Assembly (NCBI RefSeq): GCF_038446665.1
Contig: NZ_CP151802.1
Coordinates: 1,054,001 to 1,118,000 of the forward strand
DNA: 64,000 nt
Direction: 5' to 3'
Origin: Lysobacter sp. FW306-1B-D06B
GTDB lineage: Bacteria; Pseudomonadota; Gammaproteobacteria; Xanthomonadales; Xanthomonadaceae
Both the position numbers and the translations under genes were made by a program. Position 1 is the stretch's first letter. Each line of letters opens with the position of its first letter. Positions 20,582 to 29,541 of the stretch are shown here, one piece after another. Below the pieces are notes generated by a model. The model searched no databases, was not told where the DNA came from, and saw only the letters and a list, made by a program, of their open reading frames with translations.

Positions 20582-21973
20582 TCACTTCCAGGTGCGACGC
20601 AGCGGATGCGCCTCGGTGGTCAGCACGACCTTCTCAGGGTCCAGCGTCTGCGGCGGCGCGAACAGCAGGTAGAAGTACTTGAACGTCTCGGCCAGCACGA
20701 AGCTTTCCATGTCGTCGACCTTCTCCTTCGTCACCACGCTCTTCAGCGTCGCGAATCCCGAGTCGGTGCGCGTGTAGCGCACGAAGTCGTCCAGCATCAC
20801 CTGGCCCATGGCGCGGTACTTCGCATCGCCCGTGAGCCGATGCAGGTACCACGCCGACTCCACGATCTCCGGTCGCAGCGGATAGCCCGCCGATGTCACC
20901 TCGCGCTTGCGGTAGTCATACGCTTCCGGCGCGATGCCCCACTGCTGCCACATCGCGAACGACGAATCCTGCAGGCGTCGCGCCTGCGCCACGTCGCCCG
21001 ACAACGCGAGCAGTCCCGGCCAGAACGCGTCGAGCGCGCCATAGCGGCTCGCCACGCGTTTGCCGGTCTCCATGTCGACGTGACCGACCCAGAGCGAGCC
21101 TTCCACTTCTTCCGGGTAGTAGCGATTGGCCGCCGCGATGCTGTCCTTCCACATCGCATGGCAGTCTTCGTCGCCGAACAGCGTCCAGCACTTCCACAGG
21201 TATTCGTAGTAAGAGTCGATGCGCGCGCCGACGTGGCTGCGCGTGTTCGTCCACTCGCCGGTCGTCACGTCGAAGCGTTCGCCCACCAGGCCGATCTTCG
21301 AACGGCGCTTGTAGGTTTCCACCAGCGCACGCTTCGCCTTCTCGTAGAAGACCGGATTGCCAGTGAGCTTGCTGAGCGTGCCGTACTCCAGCAGCAGCGT
21401 TCCGGCCTCGGCAGGATTGCTTTCGTTGCCGTGCGCCTTGCCGGTGCGCAGGTTCACATAAACGTAGGGCAGGCCGGTGGGCGAGTCGAACGCTGGCAGC
21501 AGGCGCGTGCCGAGATCTTCGGCAAGATCGAGCAGGCGCTTGTCGTCCGTCATCTGATAGCCGGACAGCAGCCCGCCGAGCAGGCGGATCACGATCTCGA
21601 AATGCTTCACGTCCAGGTCGCGGTCGAAAGAGAGCTTCGTCGCGATCAGCTCGCGCGCATCGCGGGCTTCCTCGTCCAGGCCCATCACGATCATCGTGTC
21701 GAGCGCGTCGACCGGCGTCATCAGCAGCGACTCGCCGTACCAGTCGTGCGGCTTGTTGCTCAGCGGCTTCAACGCATCATGGCCCCATGCGTGCTCCTTG
21801 TAACCGCGCCATGCGTGCAGGAACTGCGCCTTCACCTGCTCTGCGCTGCGCGCGGCCTTGGCATCGGAGAAGACGACCGGCGTCGCGGCATCGGGGAAGG
21901 AGGCTTCGGCCGCGACGCCGATCGTGGGGACCGCAAACAGGGCGAAGGAAAGCAGCAACGGACGCAGGCGCAT
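20582..21973 (-). CDS. GH47 class I alpha-1,2-mannosidase, exported
   Basis: Cleaves terminal alpha-1,2-mannose from high-mannose glycans, a family typical of the eukaryotic ER/Golgi and uncommon in bacteria. The 463-residue protein has a signal peptide (1-22). Diagnostic GH47 blocks occur in order: GESLLMTPVDALDTMIVMGL at 80-99, HFEIVIRLLGGLLSGY with Glu126, GTLLLEYGTLSKLTG, RIDSYYEYLWK with Asp253, YPLRPEIVES with Glu369, MESFVLAETFKYFYLLF, and TTEAHPL whose Thr binds calcium in the family. The three acidic catalytic positions are therefore present. It is last in the lacI-transporter-kinase-isomerase operon; its ATG overlaps the isomerase stop by one base. Confidence 0.95.
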   Translation of the reverse strand: MRLRPLLLSFALFAVPTIGVAAEASFPDAATPVVFSDAKAARSAEQVKAQFLHAWRGYKEHAWGHDALKPLSNKPHDWYGESLLMTPVDALDTMIVMGLDEEARDARELIATKLSFDRDLDVKHFEIVIRLLGGLLSGYQMTDDKRLLDLAEDLGTRLLPAFDSPTGLPYVYVNLRTGKAHGNESNPAEAGTLLLEYGTLSKLTGNPVFYEKAKRALVETYKRRSKIGLVGERFDVTTGEWTNTRSHVGARIDSYYEYLWKCWTLFGDEDCHAMWKDSIAAANRYYPEEVEGSLWVGHVDMETGKRVASRYGALDAFWPGLLALSGDVAQARRLQDSSFAMWQQWGIAPEAYDYRKREVTSAGYPLRPEIVESAWYLHRLTGDAKYRAMGQVMLDDFVRYTRTDSGFATLKSVVTKEKVDDMESFVLAETFKYFYLLFAPPQTLDPEKVVLTTEAHPLRRTWK

Positions 21974-23202
21974 CAGGTGTGTCTCCGGGAACGCAGGACG
22001 GCAAGGACGTCGTAGCAGGCGCCCATCGTGTGGTAGTCGGTCTTGCCGGCGGGACTCTTCTCGTCGCTGTACTTGCTGTTGCGGCGGTCGAGGATGCGGT
22101 ACCACGCCCCGTGCTGGTGGTCGACGAAGTGCTGCCACGCATAGGCCCACAGGCGGTCGTACCAGTCCCAGTAATGCGTCTGGCACGTGGCATCGCCCAG
22201 TCGCGCCGCCGCGGCGAGCGATTCGGCCTGCACCCAGAAGTACTTGTCGTCGTCGCACACGGCGAACTCCGGCGCGAGGCCGAAGCCGTAAGCCAGGCCG
22301 CCGTACTGCGCATCCCACGCGCGCTGCACGGCGACATCGAACAGGTGACGCGCGGTGTCGACGGCCCACGGCGCCGGCGTTCCGCGCTCGCGCAGGTGGC
22401 CATCGAGGATCACCAGCAGCTTGGCCCATTCGGTCTGATGGCCGGGCTGGTAGCCCCACGGTCGGAACAGATGCTTGGGATCATCGCGGTGATAGTCCCA
22501 GTCGACATTCCACTCGCGATCGTAGTGCTCCCACACCAGCCCGCCCGCCATCCCGGCCTGTCGGCGCGTCATGTGGTCGGCCAGCGTGAGCGCGCGGTCG
22601 AGGAAGCGCGGCTGCCGCGTCGCCTCGTAGGCCGCCAGCATCGCCTCGCACATGTGCATGTTGGCGTTCTGGCCGCGGTAGTCGGAGAAGTTCCAGTCCG
22701 CATCGGCCTCGTCGCGATACAGGCCGGCGTCCGCGTCCCAGAATCGGCCCTCGAGCAGGTCCCAGGTCTCGTCGATCCACGGCACGACCTCGTCGATGCC
22801 CGCTTTCAGCGCGGTCGAGTAAGCCAGCAGCACGAACGCCACGCCATAGCAGTGGTTGGTGCGATCCTCCGGCGATCCATCGCGGATCGTCCACGCGTAG
22901 CCGCCGCTGGAGGGGTTGCGATGCACTTCGCGCAGATAGCGCAGGCCGTGTCGTGCAGCGTCGAGATACTCGGGATTGCCGAATTCACGCGCCGTCATCG
23001 CGTAGTTGAAGACGAAGCGGGTGCTGCTCACGAGATGGCGATGCGAAGCGTCGTAGACGCTGCCGTCGTCGCGGAAGTAGTGGAAGAAACCGCCCTGCGG
23101 ATCGATCGCGCGCGGATGGTAGAACGTCATCGTGTCGGCGATGTGCGTGCGCAGGAACGTTTCGCTGCGGAAATCCGGCGCGGGAGTGGCGGGCAGGTTC
23201 AT
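21973..23202 (-). CDS. AGE-superfamily isomerase, probable mannose isomerase
   Basis: A 409-residue alpha/alpha-barrel protein of the N-acylglucosamine 2-epimerase superfamily. Blocks seen include GGFFHYFRDDGSVYD, SSTRFVFNYAMTAREFG, NHCYGVAFVLLAYSTAL, NANMHMCEAMLAAYEAT, PWGYQPGHQTEWAKLLV and DRRNSKYSDEKSPAGKTDYH, the pattern of mannose/aldose isomerases rather than GlcNAc epimerases. Beside a fructokinase and two mannosidases, the natural assignment is mannose to fructose in the cytoplasm. It lacks a signal peptide. Start overlaps the fructokinase stop as ATGA. Cellobiose-type epimerase activity is the main alternative. Confidence 0.9.
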   Translation of the reverse strand: MNLPATPAPDFRSETFLRTHIADTMTFYHPRAIDPQGGFFHYFRDDGSVYDASHRHLVSSTRFVFNYAMTAREFGNPEYLDAARHGLRYLREVHRNPSSGGYAWTIRDGSPEDRTNHCYGVAFVLLAYSTALKAGIDEVVPWIDETWDLLEGRFWDADAGLYRDEADADWNFSDYRGQNANMHMCEAMLAAYEATRQPRFLDRALTLADHMTRRQAGMAGGLVWEHYDREWNVDWDYHRDDPKHLFRPWGYQPGHQTEWAKLLVILDGHLRERGTPAPWAVDTARHLFDVAVQRAWDAQYGGLAYGFGLAPEFAVCDDDKYFWVQAESLAAAARLGDATCQTHYWDWYDRLWAYAWQHFVDHQHGAWYRILDRRNSKYSDEKSPAGKTDYHTMGACYDVLAVLRSRRHT

Positions 23203-24194
23203 GGGCTCGTTCGCAGCAGTTGTTCGATGTCGTCGCGGGTCGGCATGGCGGCGAATGCGCCGTGCTTCGTCGCCGCCAATGCTCCGCCCGCGGCGGCATG
23301 GCGTAGCGCGTCGGCGATGGCGGACGCGTCGCCAAGGAAGGTGTCGAACGTCTGTGCGCTCACGCCGCGTTCCACGATCCGCAGGAGCAGCGAACCGACG
23401 AACGCATCGCCCGCCGCCGTGGTGTCCACGGCCGAGACACGGAACGCAGGCGCTTCGCCCTCTGCGTCACGCGTGTACCAGCGCACCGGCTTGCCGCCGT
23501 CGGTGATCAGCACCAACCTTGCGTTGCCCTGCCACAGTCGTTGCAGCATCGCGTTGTGGTGGCCTGCGCGACGGATCAGGAAGTCGGCCTCGCTGCGGCA
23601 CAGCTTGATGATGTCCGCCTCGGCCAATGCCTCCCACAGTCGCGGCGCCGCATCGAGGCCTTCGGGCCACAGCGACGGACGCAGGTTGAGGTCCATGCTG
23701 ACCAGCGCGCCGCGCTCGCGTGCCAGGCGCATGCCGGCGACGGTGGTCTGCGCGATGTCCGCCTCGGTAAGGCTGTTGGAGCACACATGCATCACGGCGG
23801 CGTCGTCGAAGCATTCCTCTCGGAAATGTGTTTCGCGGAACAGCAGGTCCGCCGCCGGCGGGCGATAGAAGCTGAAGCTGCGCTCGCCTTCCTCATCCAG
23901 CGATACAAACGCCAGGGCCGTGCGTGCCTCGGAAGTGTGCACGGCGAAGCGGGTGTCGACACCGAACGCGCGCAGCTGCGACATGAGGAACTCGCCGAAC
24001 ATGTCCACGCCGAGCATGCCGACGAAACGCGCATTGCCGCCCAGGCGCGCGACGGCGGCGCAGACGTTGGCCGGCGCACCGCCCGCGAACTCGACGAAAT
24101 GACGAGGCTGGCCGGGCAGCGCCGGCAGCGCGAGAAAGTCGATGAGCGCCTCGCCGAAGCAGACGATGGCCTCGCGCTTGATGGCATGGCTCAT
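23199..24194 (-). CDS. PfkB-family fructokinase
   Basis: A 331-residue ribokinase-fold sugar kinase. N-terminal signature: CFGEALIDFLALP then FVEFAGGAPANVCAAVARLG (PfkB signature 1). C-terminal signature: VDTTAAGDAFVGSLL, with GAGD replaced by AAGD but the catalytic aspartate retained. The length and substrate-lid region fit fructokinases. It probably makes fructose-6-phosphate from fructose supplied by the neighbouring isomerase. It is coupled by ATGA overlaps both to the upstream transporter and to the downstream isomerase. Confidence 0.92.
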   Translation of the reverse strand: MSHAIKREAIVCFGEALIDFLALPALPGQPRHFVEFAGGAPANVCAAVARLGGNARFVGMLGVDMFGEFLMSQLRAFGVDTRFAVHTSEARTALAFVSLDEEGERSFSFYRPPAADLLFRETHFREECFDDAAVMHVCSNSLTEADIAQTTVAGMRLARERGALVSMDLNLRPSLWPEGLDAAPRLWEALAEADIIKLCRSEADFLIRRAGHHNAMLQRLWQGNARLVLITDGGKPVRWYTRDAEGEAPAFRVSAVDTTAAGDAFVGSLLLRIVERGVSAQTFDTFLGDASAIADALRHAAAGGALAATKHGAFAAMPTRDDIEQLLRTSP

Positions 24195-25477
24195 GGCGAC
24201 GCCACCGGCACCGGCGCTTCATCCAGCGCCTCGCGCCGCGCACCACGGAATCCGTACCAGGTGATGAACGCATAGCACGCCAGCGGCAGCACGAACGCCA
24301 TCTGCACGCCGATGCGGTCGGCGAGCACGCCCTGCAGCAGCGGCACCACGGCGCCGCCGACGATCGCCATCACCAGCAGGCTCGAGGCCTTGCTCGTCAG
24401 CGGGCCGAGGCCGTGGATGCCGAGGGTGAAGATCGTCGGGAACATGATCGAGTTGAACAGACCGATGGCGACCACGCTCCACACCGCCACGCGACCTTCG
24501 TTGAGCATGGTCGTCGCCAGCAAGCCCATCGCGCCGATCGCGAACAGCCCCAGCAGCACGCGCGGTTCGATGCGCCGTAACAGGAACGAACCGATGAAAC
24601 GACCCGCCATCGCCAGGCCCCAGTACCACGCCACGTATTCGGTCGCCGCAGCTTCATCCAGCGCGCCGATGCGTGGATCGCTGATGTAGTTGATCAGGAA
24701 GCTGCCGATCGCAACCTCGGCGCCGACGTACATGAAGATGCCGACGACGCCGAAACGCAGATGGCGATGGCGCAGCACTTCGGCGAACGTGTGGCGCTGG
24801 TGATCGGCGCTCTCGGTGGCCTCGGCGTGCGCGGGCAGGCGGAACAGCACGACGAACACCGCGAGCAGGAACAGACCGGCGGCGATGCCGAGGTACGGAA
24901 GCTGCACCGACTCGGCCTGCGAGATGCGGTACGCGGCCTGCTGCGCTTCGGGCATCTGCGCCAGCTCGGTGGCGCCGATGACGACGCCGGACAGGATCAG
25001 CGGTCCGATCAGCAGCGGCGCGATCGTGTGGCCGAAGGAATTGAGCGCCTGCGCCAGCGTGAGCCGGCTCGACGCGCTGTTTGCATCGCCCAGCAGCGCG
25101 ATGTACGGATTGGCCGAGACCTGCAACAGCGTGATGCCGCTGGCGAGCACGAACAGCGCGAACAGGAACAACGGGTACGACGGAATCCTCGCCGCCGGGA
25201 AGAACAGCAGCGCCCCCACGCCGGCAACGCACAGGCCGATGATAATGCTGCGCTTGTAACCGGCGAGCGCCACCACCTTGCCCGCCGGCACCGACATCAG
25301 CAGGTAGGTGCTGAAGAACGTGAACTGGATCAGCATCGTCTGCGCGTAGTTCATTTCGAACACGGCCTTCAGATGCGGAATCAGCACGTCATTGAGGCTG
25401 GTGAGCGCGCCCCAGGTGAAGAAGATCATCGTCAGCACCGCGATCGCGGTGCGCGTGGACAACGGGCGACCGCTCAT
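24191..25477 (-). CDS. MFS sugar transporter, FucP/GluP type
   Basis: A 428-residue inner-membrane transporter with 12 predicted helices. It belongs to the fucose/glucose/galactose:H+ symporter group: MIFFTWGALTSLNDVLIPHLK in helix 1, SVPAGKVVALAGYKRS in the 2-3 loop, and QVSANPYIALLGDANSASSRLTLAQ, a strong FucP/GluP block. In this operon the expected cargo is mannose released by the periplasmic mannosidases. Both ends overlap neighbours by ATGA. Confidence 0.93.
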   Translation of the reverse strand: MSGRPLSTRTAIAVLTMIFFTWGALTSLNDVLIPHLKAVFEMNYAQTMLIQFTFFSTYLLMSVPAGKVVALAGYKRSIIIGLCVAGVGALLFFPAARIPSYPLFLFALFVLASGITLLQVSANPYIALLGDANSASSRLTLAQALNSFGHTIAPLLIGPLILSGVVIGATELAQMPEAQQAAYRISQAESVQLPYLGIAAGLFLLAVFVVLFRLPAHAEATESADHQRHTFAEVLRHRHLRFGVVGIFMYVGAEVAIGSFLINYISDPRIGALDEAAATEYVAWYWGLAMAGRFIGSFLLRRIEPRVLLGLFAIGAMGLLATTMLNEGRVAVWSVVAIGLFNSIMFPTIFTLGIHGLGPLTSKASSLLVMAIVGGAVVPLLQGVLADRIGVQMAFVLPLACYAFITWYGFRGARREALDEAPVPVASP

Positions 25478-26514
25478 GCGGCGTCTCCGGGCAGGGTGAA
25501 GTGACTGCTCGCGCGCAGGTTGAGGCGCACGGGGGCGATGGTGGTGGCGATGGGCGTTGCAGGCTCGCGCAGGCGTTGCAGGATCAGCTCCGCCGCCTGG
25601 TGACCGCGCGCGCGTGGATCGACGGCAATCGTCGTCAGCGGCGGCGCGCTGACGGCGGCCTCGGGAATGTCGTCGAAGCCGGTGACGGCAAAGTCATGAC
25701 CGGCGCGACGGCCGCGCGTCGACAAACCCGCCATGAGGCCAAGCGCTACCGCATCGTTGTAGCAGACGGCCGCGGTGGGCGCCGGATCGCGCACGAACAA
25801 CGCGCCGGTCTGCCGCGCCGCTTCCAGCCGCGTCGGCGAGCATTCGACGATCCACTGCGGTTCCGGCGAGATGCCCGCGTCGGCGAGCGCAGCGCGATAG
25901 CCTTCGCGCCGCTCGTGGCACGAACTGGATTCCTCGTGTCCGCCGAAGAACGCGATGCGGCGATGACCCTGCGCAAGCAGATGCTCCGTCGCGAGGCGCG
26001 CACCGTGCGTGTTGTCGAGCGCGAGGTAATCCCAGTCGCCGCCGAGCGCGCGGTTGAACACCAGCACCGGCGTGCGCGAGGCGAGCAGCGGGCGAAGGCG
26101 CGCAGGGTCGGTGCCTTCGGCGGGCGAAAGGATGATGCCGGCCGGATCGTGTTCGAGCAGCGAGGTGAGCACCGCCTGCTGGCGCTCGGATGATTCGCCC
26201 GTGCTGCCGAGCAGCGTGACGTAGCCCGATGCGGCAAGTGCTTCGTCCACGCCCGCCGCGAACTCGGCGAAGAACGGATTGGACAGGTCGTTGATCACCA
26301 GCGCGACGGTCGAGGACACCTTGCGCCGCAGGTTCGCCGCGCCGCGGTGATAGACATAGCCCTGGCGCTTGAGCTCGGCCTCCACGCGTGCGCGCGTTTC
26401 CGCGTTGACCAGCGGGCTGCCGCGCAGCACCAGCGAGATCGTCGCCCGCGATAGATCGCAGGCGAGGGCGATGTCGGCCAGCGTCACCCGTCCGCGCACG
26501 GCAGGGGCGTTCAT
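25474..26514 (-). CDS. LacI-family repressor of the mannoside operon
   Basis: A 346-residue LacI-type regulator. The N-terminal helix-turn-helix is VTLADIALACDLSRATISLV (residues 10-29), followed by the hinge helix and a periplasmic-binding-like sensor domain (VALVINDLSNPFFAEFA; AVTGFDDIPEAAVSAPPLTT). The start at 26514 is preferred because the HTH begins ten residues later; the longer reading runs into the operator. It is the first gene of its own operon and overlaps the transporter by ATGA, so autoregulation is expected. The two operator copies upstream support control of both this operon and the divergent GH92 gene. Confidence 0.95.
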   Translation of the reverse strand: MNAPAVRGRVTLADIALACDLSRATISLVLRGSPLVNAETRARVEAELKRQGYVYHRGAANLRRKVSSTVALVINDLSNPFFAEFAAGVDEALAASGYVTLLGSTGESSERQQAVLTSLLEHDPAGIILSPAEGTDPARLRPLLASRTPVLVFNRALGGDWDYLALDNTHGARLATEHLLAQGHRRIAFFGGHEESSSCHERREGYRAALADAGISPEPQWIVECSPTRLEAARQTGALFVRDPAPTAAVCYNDAVALGLMAGLSTRGRRAGHDFAVTGFDDIPEAAVSAPPLTTIAVDPRARGHQAAELILQRLREPATPIATTIAPVRLNLRASSHFTLPGDAA

Positions 26515-26540
26515 GGCGATGGGTCCGTGGCGTGGGGCAT

Positions 26541-26560
26541 GAATTTGGATCGTTCTAAAC
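26541..26560. promoter_or_regulatory. Operator O1 (LacI-type), lacI side
   Basis: The 20 bases GAATTTGGATCGTTCTAAAC lie 27 bases upstream of the lacI start. They are the exact reverse complement of O2. The inner 16 bases are a near-palindrome with a central CG (12 of 16 symmetric), typical of LacI-family sites. Confidence 0.85.
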
Positions 26561-26644
26561 TTGGGCATCCTGCGGGGCAGCGCCCGCCCGTGCAATCGTG
26601 CGATGCAGCATGAATCCGCTTGTCGGCCCATGCTAGCGTGCGGC

Positions 26645-26664
26645 GTTTAGAACGATCCAAATTC
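26645..26664. promoter_or_regulatory. Operator O2 (LacI-type), GH92 side
   Basis: GTTTAGAACGATCCAAATTC is the exact inverse of O1, 104 bases from it centre to centre, about ten helical turns. It is 35 bases before the GH92 start, a position suited to blocking that promoter and to looping with O1. Confidence 0.85.
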
Positions 26665-26699
26665 GGCCGCCGCCGCCCCGTCTTTGCTCAGGAGCGCCC

Positions 26700-29057
26700 A
26701 TGTCCCGTCGTGCCCGTTCCACCTCCCTGCGCCTGGTGGGCGCCGCACTCTGGATCGCCGCAGGCCTGGCCTCGGCCGCACCGCCGTCGGGCGGTGCAGG
26801 CGCGAAGGCCTACGCCGCCGTCGACCCTTTCATCGGCACGGGCGGCGAGGGGCACACCTTCCCCGGCGCGACGGTGCCCTTCGGCATGGTCCAGCTGAGC
26901 CCCGACACGCAGATCAAATCGCGCAAGGAAGGCTACGGCTGGGCCGCCGGCTACCGTTACGACGACCACACCATCGTCGGCTTCTCGCACACGCACTTCT
27001 CCGGCACGGGGCATTCCGACCTGGGCGACGTGCTGGTGATGCCGATCGCCGGTGAGGTGAAGCTCGAGCGCGGCGATATCACCAAGCCCGGCAGCGGCTA
27101 CACCTCGCGCTTCGATCACAAGGACGAAATCGCGCAGCCCGGCTACTACGCCGTGACGCTGCGCGACTACGGCATCCGCGCCGAGCTCACCGCGAGCCCG
27201 CGCGTAGGCGTGCATCGCTACCGCTTCCCGAAGGGCAAACCCGCGCACGTCCTCGTCGACCTGCGCACGAGCATGTACGACTACCCCGGCAAGGTGCAGT
27301 GGTCGCGTCTGCGCCTGCGTCCGGACGGCACGCTCACCGGCTTCCGCGAAACGCGCGGCTGGGCGCCGGGTCGGCAGCTCTACTTCGCGATGCGATTCTC
27401 CCGGCCCGTCAGCGGACATCAGTTCCACGACACCGAACAGGACGTCGTCTACAAGGGCTTCCCGCCGCCGGGCGAGAAGGACCCGCGCCAACGCGCGCAG
27501 ATCGAAGGCCGGCAGCTGGTGGGCGCGCTCGATTTCGACGGCGCCGCGGGTGAATCGATGATCGTGAAGGTCGCGATTTCACCGGTGAGCGAAGAAGGCG
27601 CCATCGCCAACCTCGACGCCGAAGTGCCCGGTTTCGATTTCGACGCCGTGCGCAACGATGCGAAGGCGCAGTGGACGCAGGCGCTGGGCGCGCTCGACCT
27701 CGATGCGCCCGAACCGATGCGCCGCAGCGTCTACACCGCGCTGTACCACACGCTGATGGGCCCGACGTTGTTCATGGACGCCGACGGCCGTTACCGCGGT
27801 CCGGACAACGCCGTGCACCAGGCCAAGGGCTTCACGCACTATTCCACGTTCTCGCTGTGGGATACGTACCGCGCATTGCATCCGCTGCTGACCATCGTGC
27901 AGCCAGAACAACGCACCAACGACTTCGTCAACTCGCTGCTCGCCTCGCGCCGCGAAAGCCCGTACGGCGTGCTGCCGGTGTGGACGTTCCACGGCCTGGA
28001 GACGTGGTGCATGATCGGCTACCACGCCGTGCCCGTGATCGCGGACGCCTACATGAAGGGCATCCGCGGCTACAACGCCAACGAAGCGCTCGACGCGATG
28101 GTCGCCAGCGCCAGCTACGGTCCCTACGACGGAATCGCGCAGTACATGCAGCTGGGCTACGTGCCCATCGACGAGGAAGGCGAAGCCGCCTCGAAGACGC
28201 TGGAATATGCCTTCGACGACTGGACCATCTCGCGCATGGCCGGCGCGATGGGGCGCGGGGACGTCGCCGCGCAGTTCGGCAAGCGCGCCGCGAACTGGCG
28301 TCACGCCTTCGACAAGGACACCGGCTTCATGCGCGCACGCAAGCGCGACGGCAGCTTCCGCGAACCCTTCGACCCCAGCGCCAGCGGCTACGGCAGCGAC
28401 TACACCGAAGGCAACGCATGGCAGTACTCCTGGTACGTGCCGCAGGACGTCGCCGGACTGGCCGCCGCGCACGGCGGTGAAGACCAACTGCTCGCGCGTC
28501 TGGATGCCGTGTTCGATGCGAAGGTCGATCCAAAGATCTTCGAGCACATGGAAGACATCACCGGCCTGATCGGCTGGTACGCGCACGGCAACGAACCCAG
28601 CCACCACGTCGCCTATCTGTACGCTTACGCGGGCCAGCCCTGGCGCACGCAGGACCGCCTGGGCCACATCATGAAGACGCAGTACGCACCGCGCCCCGAT
28701 GGCCTGGCCGGCAACGACGACCTGGGCCAGATGTCGGCGTGGTACGTGTTCACCGCGCTGGGCTTCTATCCGGTCGCACCGAGCAGCAACGAGTACATCA
28801 TCGGCCGCCCCTTCATGCCGCGCGCCACGCTCAATCTTCCGAACGGGAAGCGCTTCACCGTCATTGCCGAAGGGTTGGACGACGCGCACCACTTCATCGG
28901 CAGCGCCACGCTCAACGGCAAACCGCTGGACCGCGCCTACCTGCGTCACGAAGACGTCATGGCCGGCGGCGAACTGCGCTTCACCATGCAGGCCGAACCC
29001 AACAAGGCCTGGGGCGCCGCACCGGAGCAGCGTCCCTACTCAATGTCCACGCGCTGA
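26700..29057 (+). CDS. GH92 alpha-1,2-mannosidase, exported
   Basis: A 785-residue calcium-dependent exo-alpha-mannosidase. It has a signal peptide (about 1-27) and then the GH92 opening DPFIGTGGEGHTFPGATVPF at 42-61, followed by GFSHTHFSGTGHSDLGD, SLWDTYRALHPL near 385, GNEPSHHVAYLY near 630 (the glutamate acts as general acid in the family) and GNDDLGQMSAWYVFTALGFY near 671 (the aspartates that activate water). The C-terminal beta domain is complete. It is divergent from the lacI operon across a shared operator region. It probably works with GH47 on the same glycans in the periplasm or outside. A ribosome site CAGGAG is 7 bases upstream. Confidence 0.96.
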   Translation: MSRRARSTSLRLVGAALWIAAGLASAAPPSGGAGAKAYAAVDPFIGTGGEGHTFPGATVPFGMVQLSPDTQIKSRKEGYGWAAGYRYDDHTIVGFSHTHFSGTGHSDLGDVLVMPIAGEVKLERGDITKPGSGYTSRFDHKDEIAQPGYYAVTLRDYGIRAELTASPRVGVHRYRFPKGKPAHVLVDLRTSMYDYPGKVQWSRLRLRPDGTLTGFRETRGWAPGRQLYFAMRFSRPVSGHQFHDTEQDVVYKGFPPPGEKDPRQRAQIEGRQLVGALDFDGAAGESMIVKVAISPVSEEGAIANLDAEVPGFDFDAVRNDAKAQWTQALGALDLDAPEPMRRSVYTALYHTLMGPTLFMDADGRYRGPDNAVHQAKGFTHYSTFSLWDTYRALHPLLTIVQPEQRTNDFVNSLLASRRESPYGVLPVWTFHGLETWCMIGYHAVPVIADAYMKGIRGYNANEALDAMVASASYGPYDGIAQYMQLGYVPIDEEGEAASKTLEYAFDDWTISRMAGAMGRGDVAAQFGKRAANWRHAFDKDTGFMRARKRDGSFREPFDPSASGYGSDYTEGNAWQYSWYVPQDVAGLAAAHGGEDQLLARLDAVFDAKVDPKIFEHMEDITGLIGWYAHGNEPSHHVAYLYAYAGQPWRTQDRLGHIMKTQYAPRPDGLAGNDDLGQMSAWYVFTALGFYPVAPSSNEYIIGRPFMPRATLNLPNGKRFTVIAEGLDDAHHFIGSATLNGKPLDRAYLRHEDVMAGGELRFTMQAEPNKAWGAAPEQRPYSMSTR

Positions 29058-29100
29058 AGTCGCCCCCACCGCGCCGGCCACCCGGCCGGCGGCGCACCAC

Positions 29101-29122
29101 GGGCTGCTAAACTTCGCAGCCC
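29101..29122 (+). terminator. Hairpin between GH92 and the tRNA gene
   Basis: GGGCTGC and GCAGCCC form a 7-bp stem, 2 bases before the tRNA start. It may end GH92 transcription; its loop (TAAACTT) could instead hold the tRNA -10 element. No T-run follows. Confidence 0.4.
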
Positions 29123-29124
29123 AC

Positions 29125-29197
<73 letters not shown>

Positions 29198-29316
29198 TTA
29201 GAAATCGTCGTAAAATATAGCGAAATTCAGCAGGTTCAGCGTTTCCCCTTATAGGCAGCTGTTGCCGAATTCCCCGGGGTTTTCTCGACATCCTTACACC
29301 AGAATTACACCGGGGG

Positions 29317-29541
29317 ATGGGATGCATGGACGAGCAGGCCAACCCTCCGAAGCGGATCATCTGGCTCACGGGCCCGAAGGCAGGTCAGATCGAACCGCCT
29401 TTGCTGACGGATCGTCCGCTAGGTCCGGCGATGATCAGACTCATCGAAGCACTCGCGGCTGCCGACGTTGCGGAGTATCTGGCAGAGCTTCGCGATCAGC
29501 AGCAGCCCTCAGAACCTCCTGAGCCTTCAGCAGAGGGCTGA
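29317..29541 (+). CDS. Small hypothetical protein next to the tRNA
   Basis: A 74-codon reading frame (IIWLTGPKAGQIEPP; LAAADVAEYLAELRDQQQ), with an acidic, Pro-rich end. Not recognised. A second ATG at 29326 is possible; GGGGG lies a few bases upstream of both. Its last 101 bases overlap the convergent minus-strand gene, so one of the two ends may be wrong. Its codon use is less GC-rich than core genes. Confidence 0.45.
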   Translation: MGCMDEQANPPKRIIWLTGPKAGQIEPPLLTDRPLGPAMIRLIEALAAADVAEYLAELRDQQQPSEPPEPSAEG

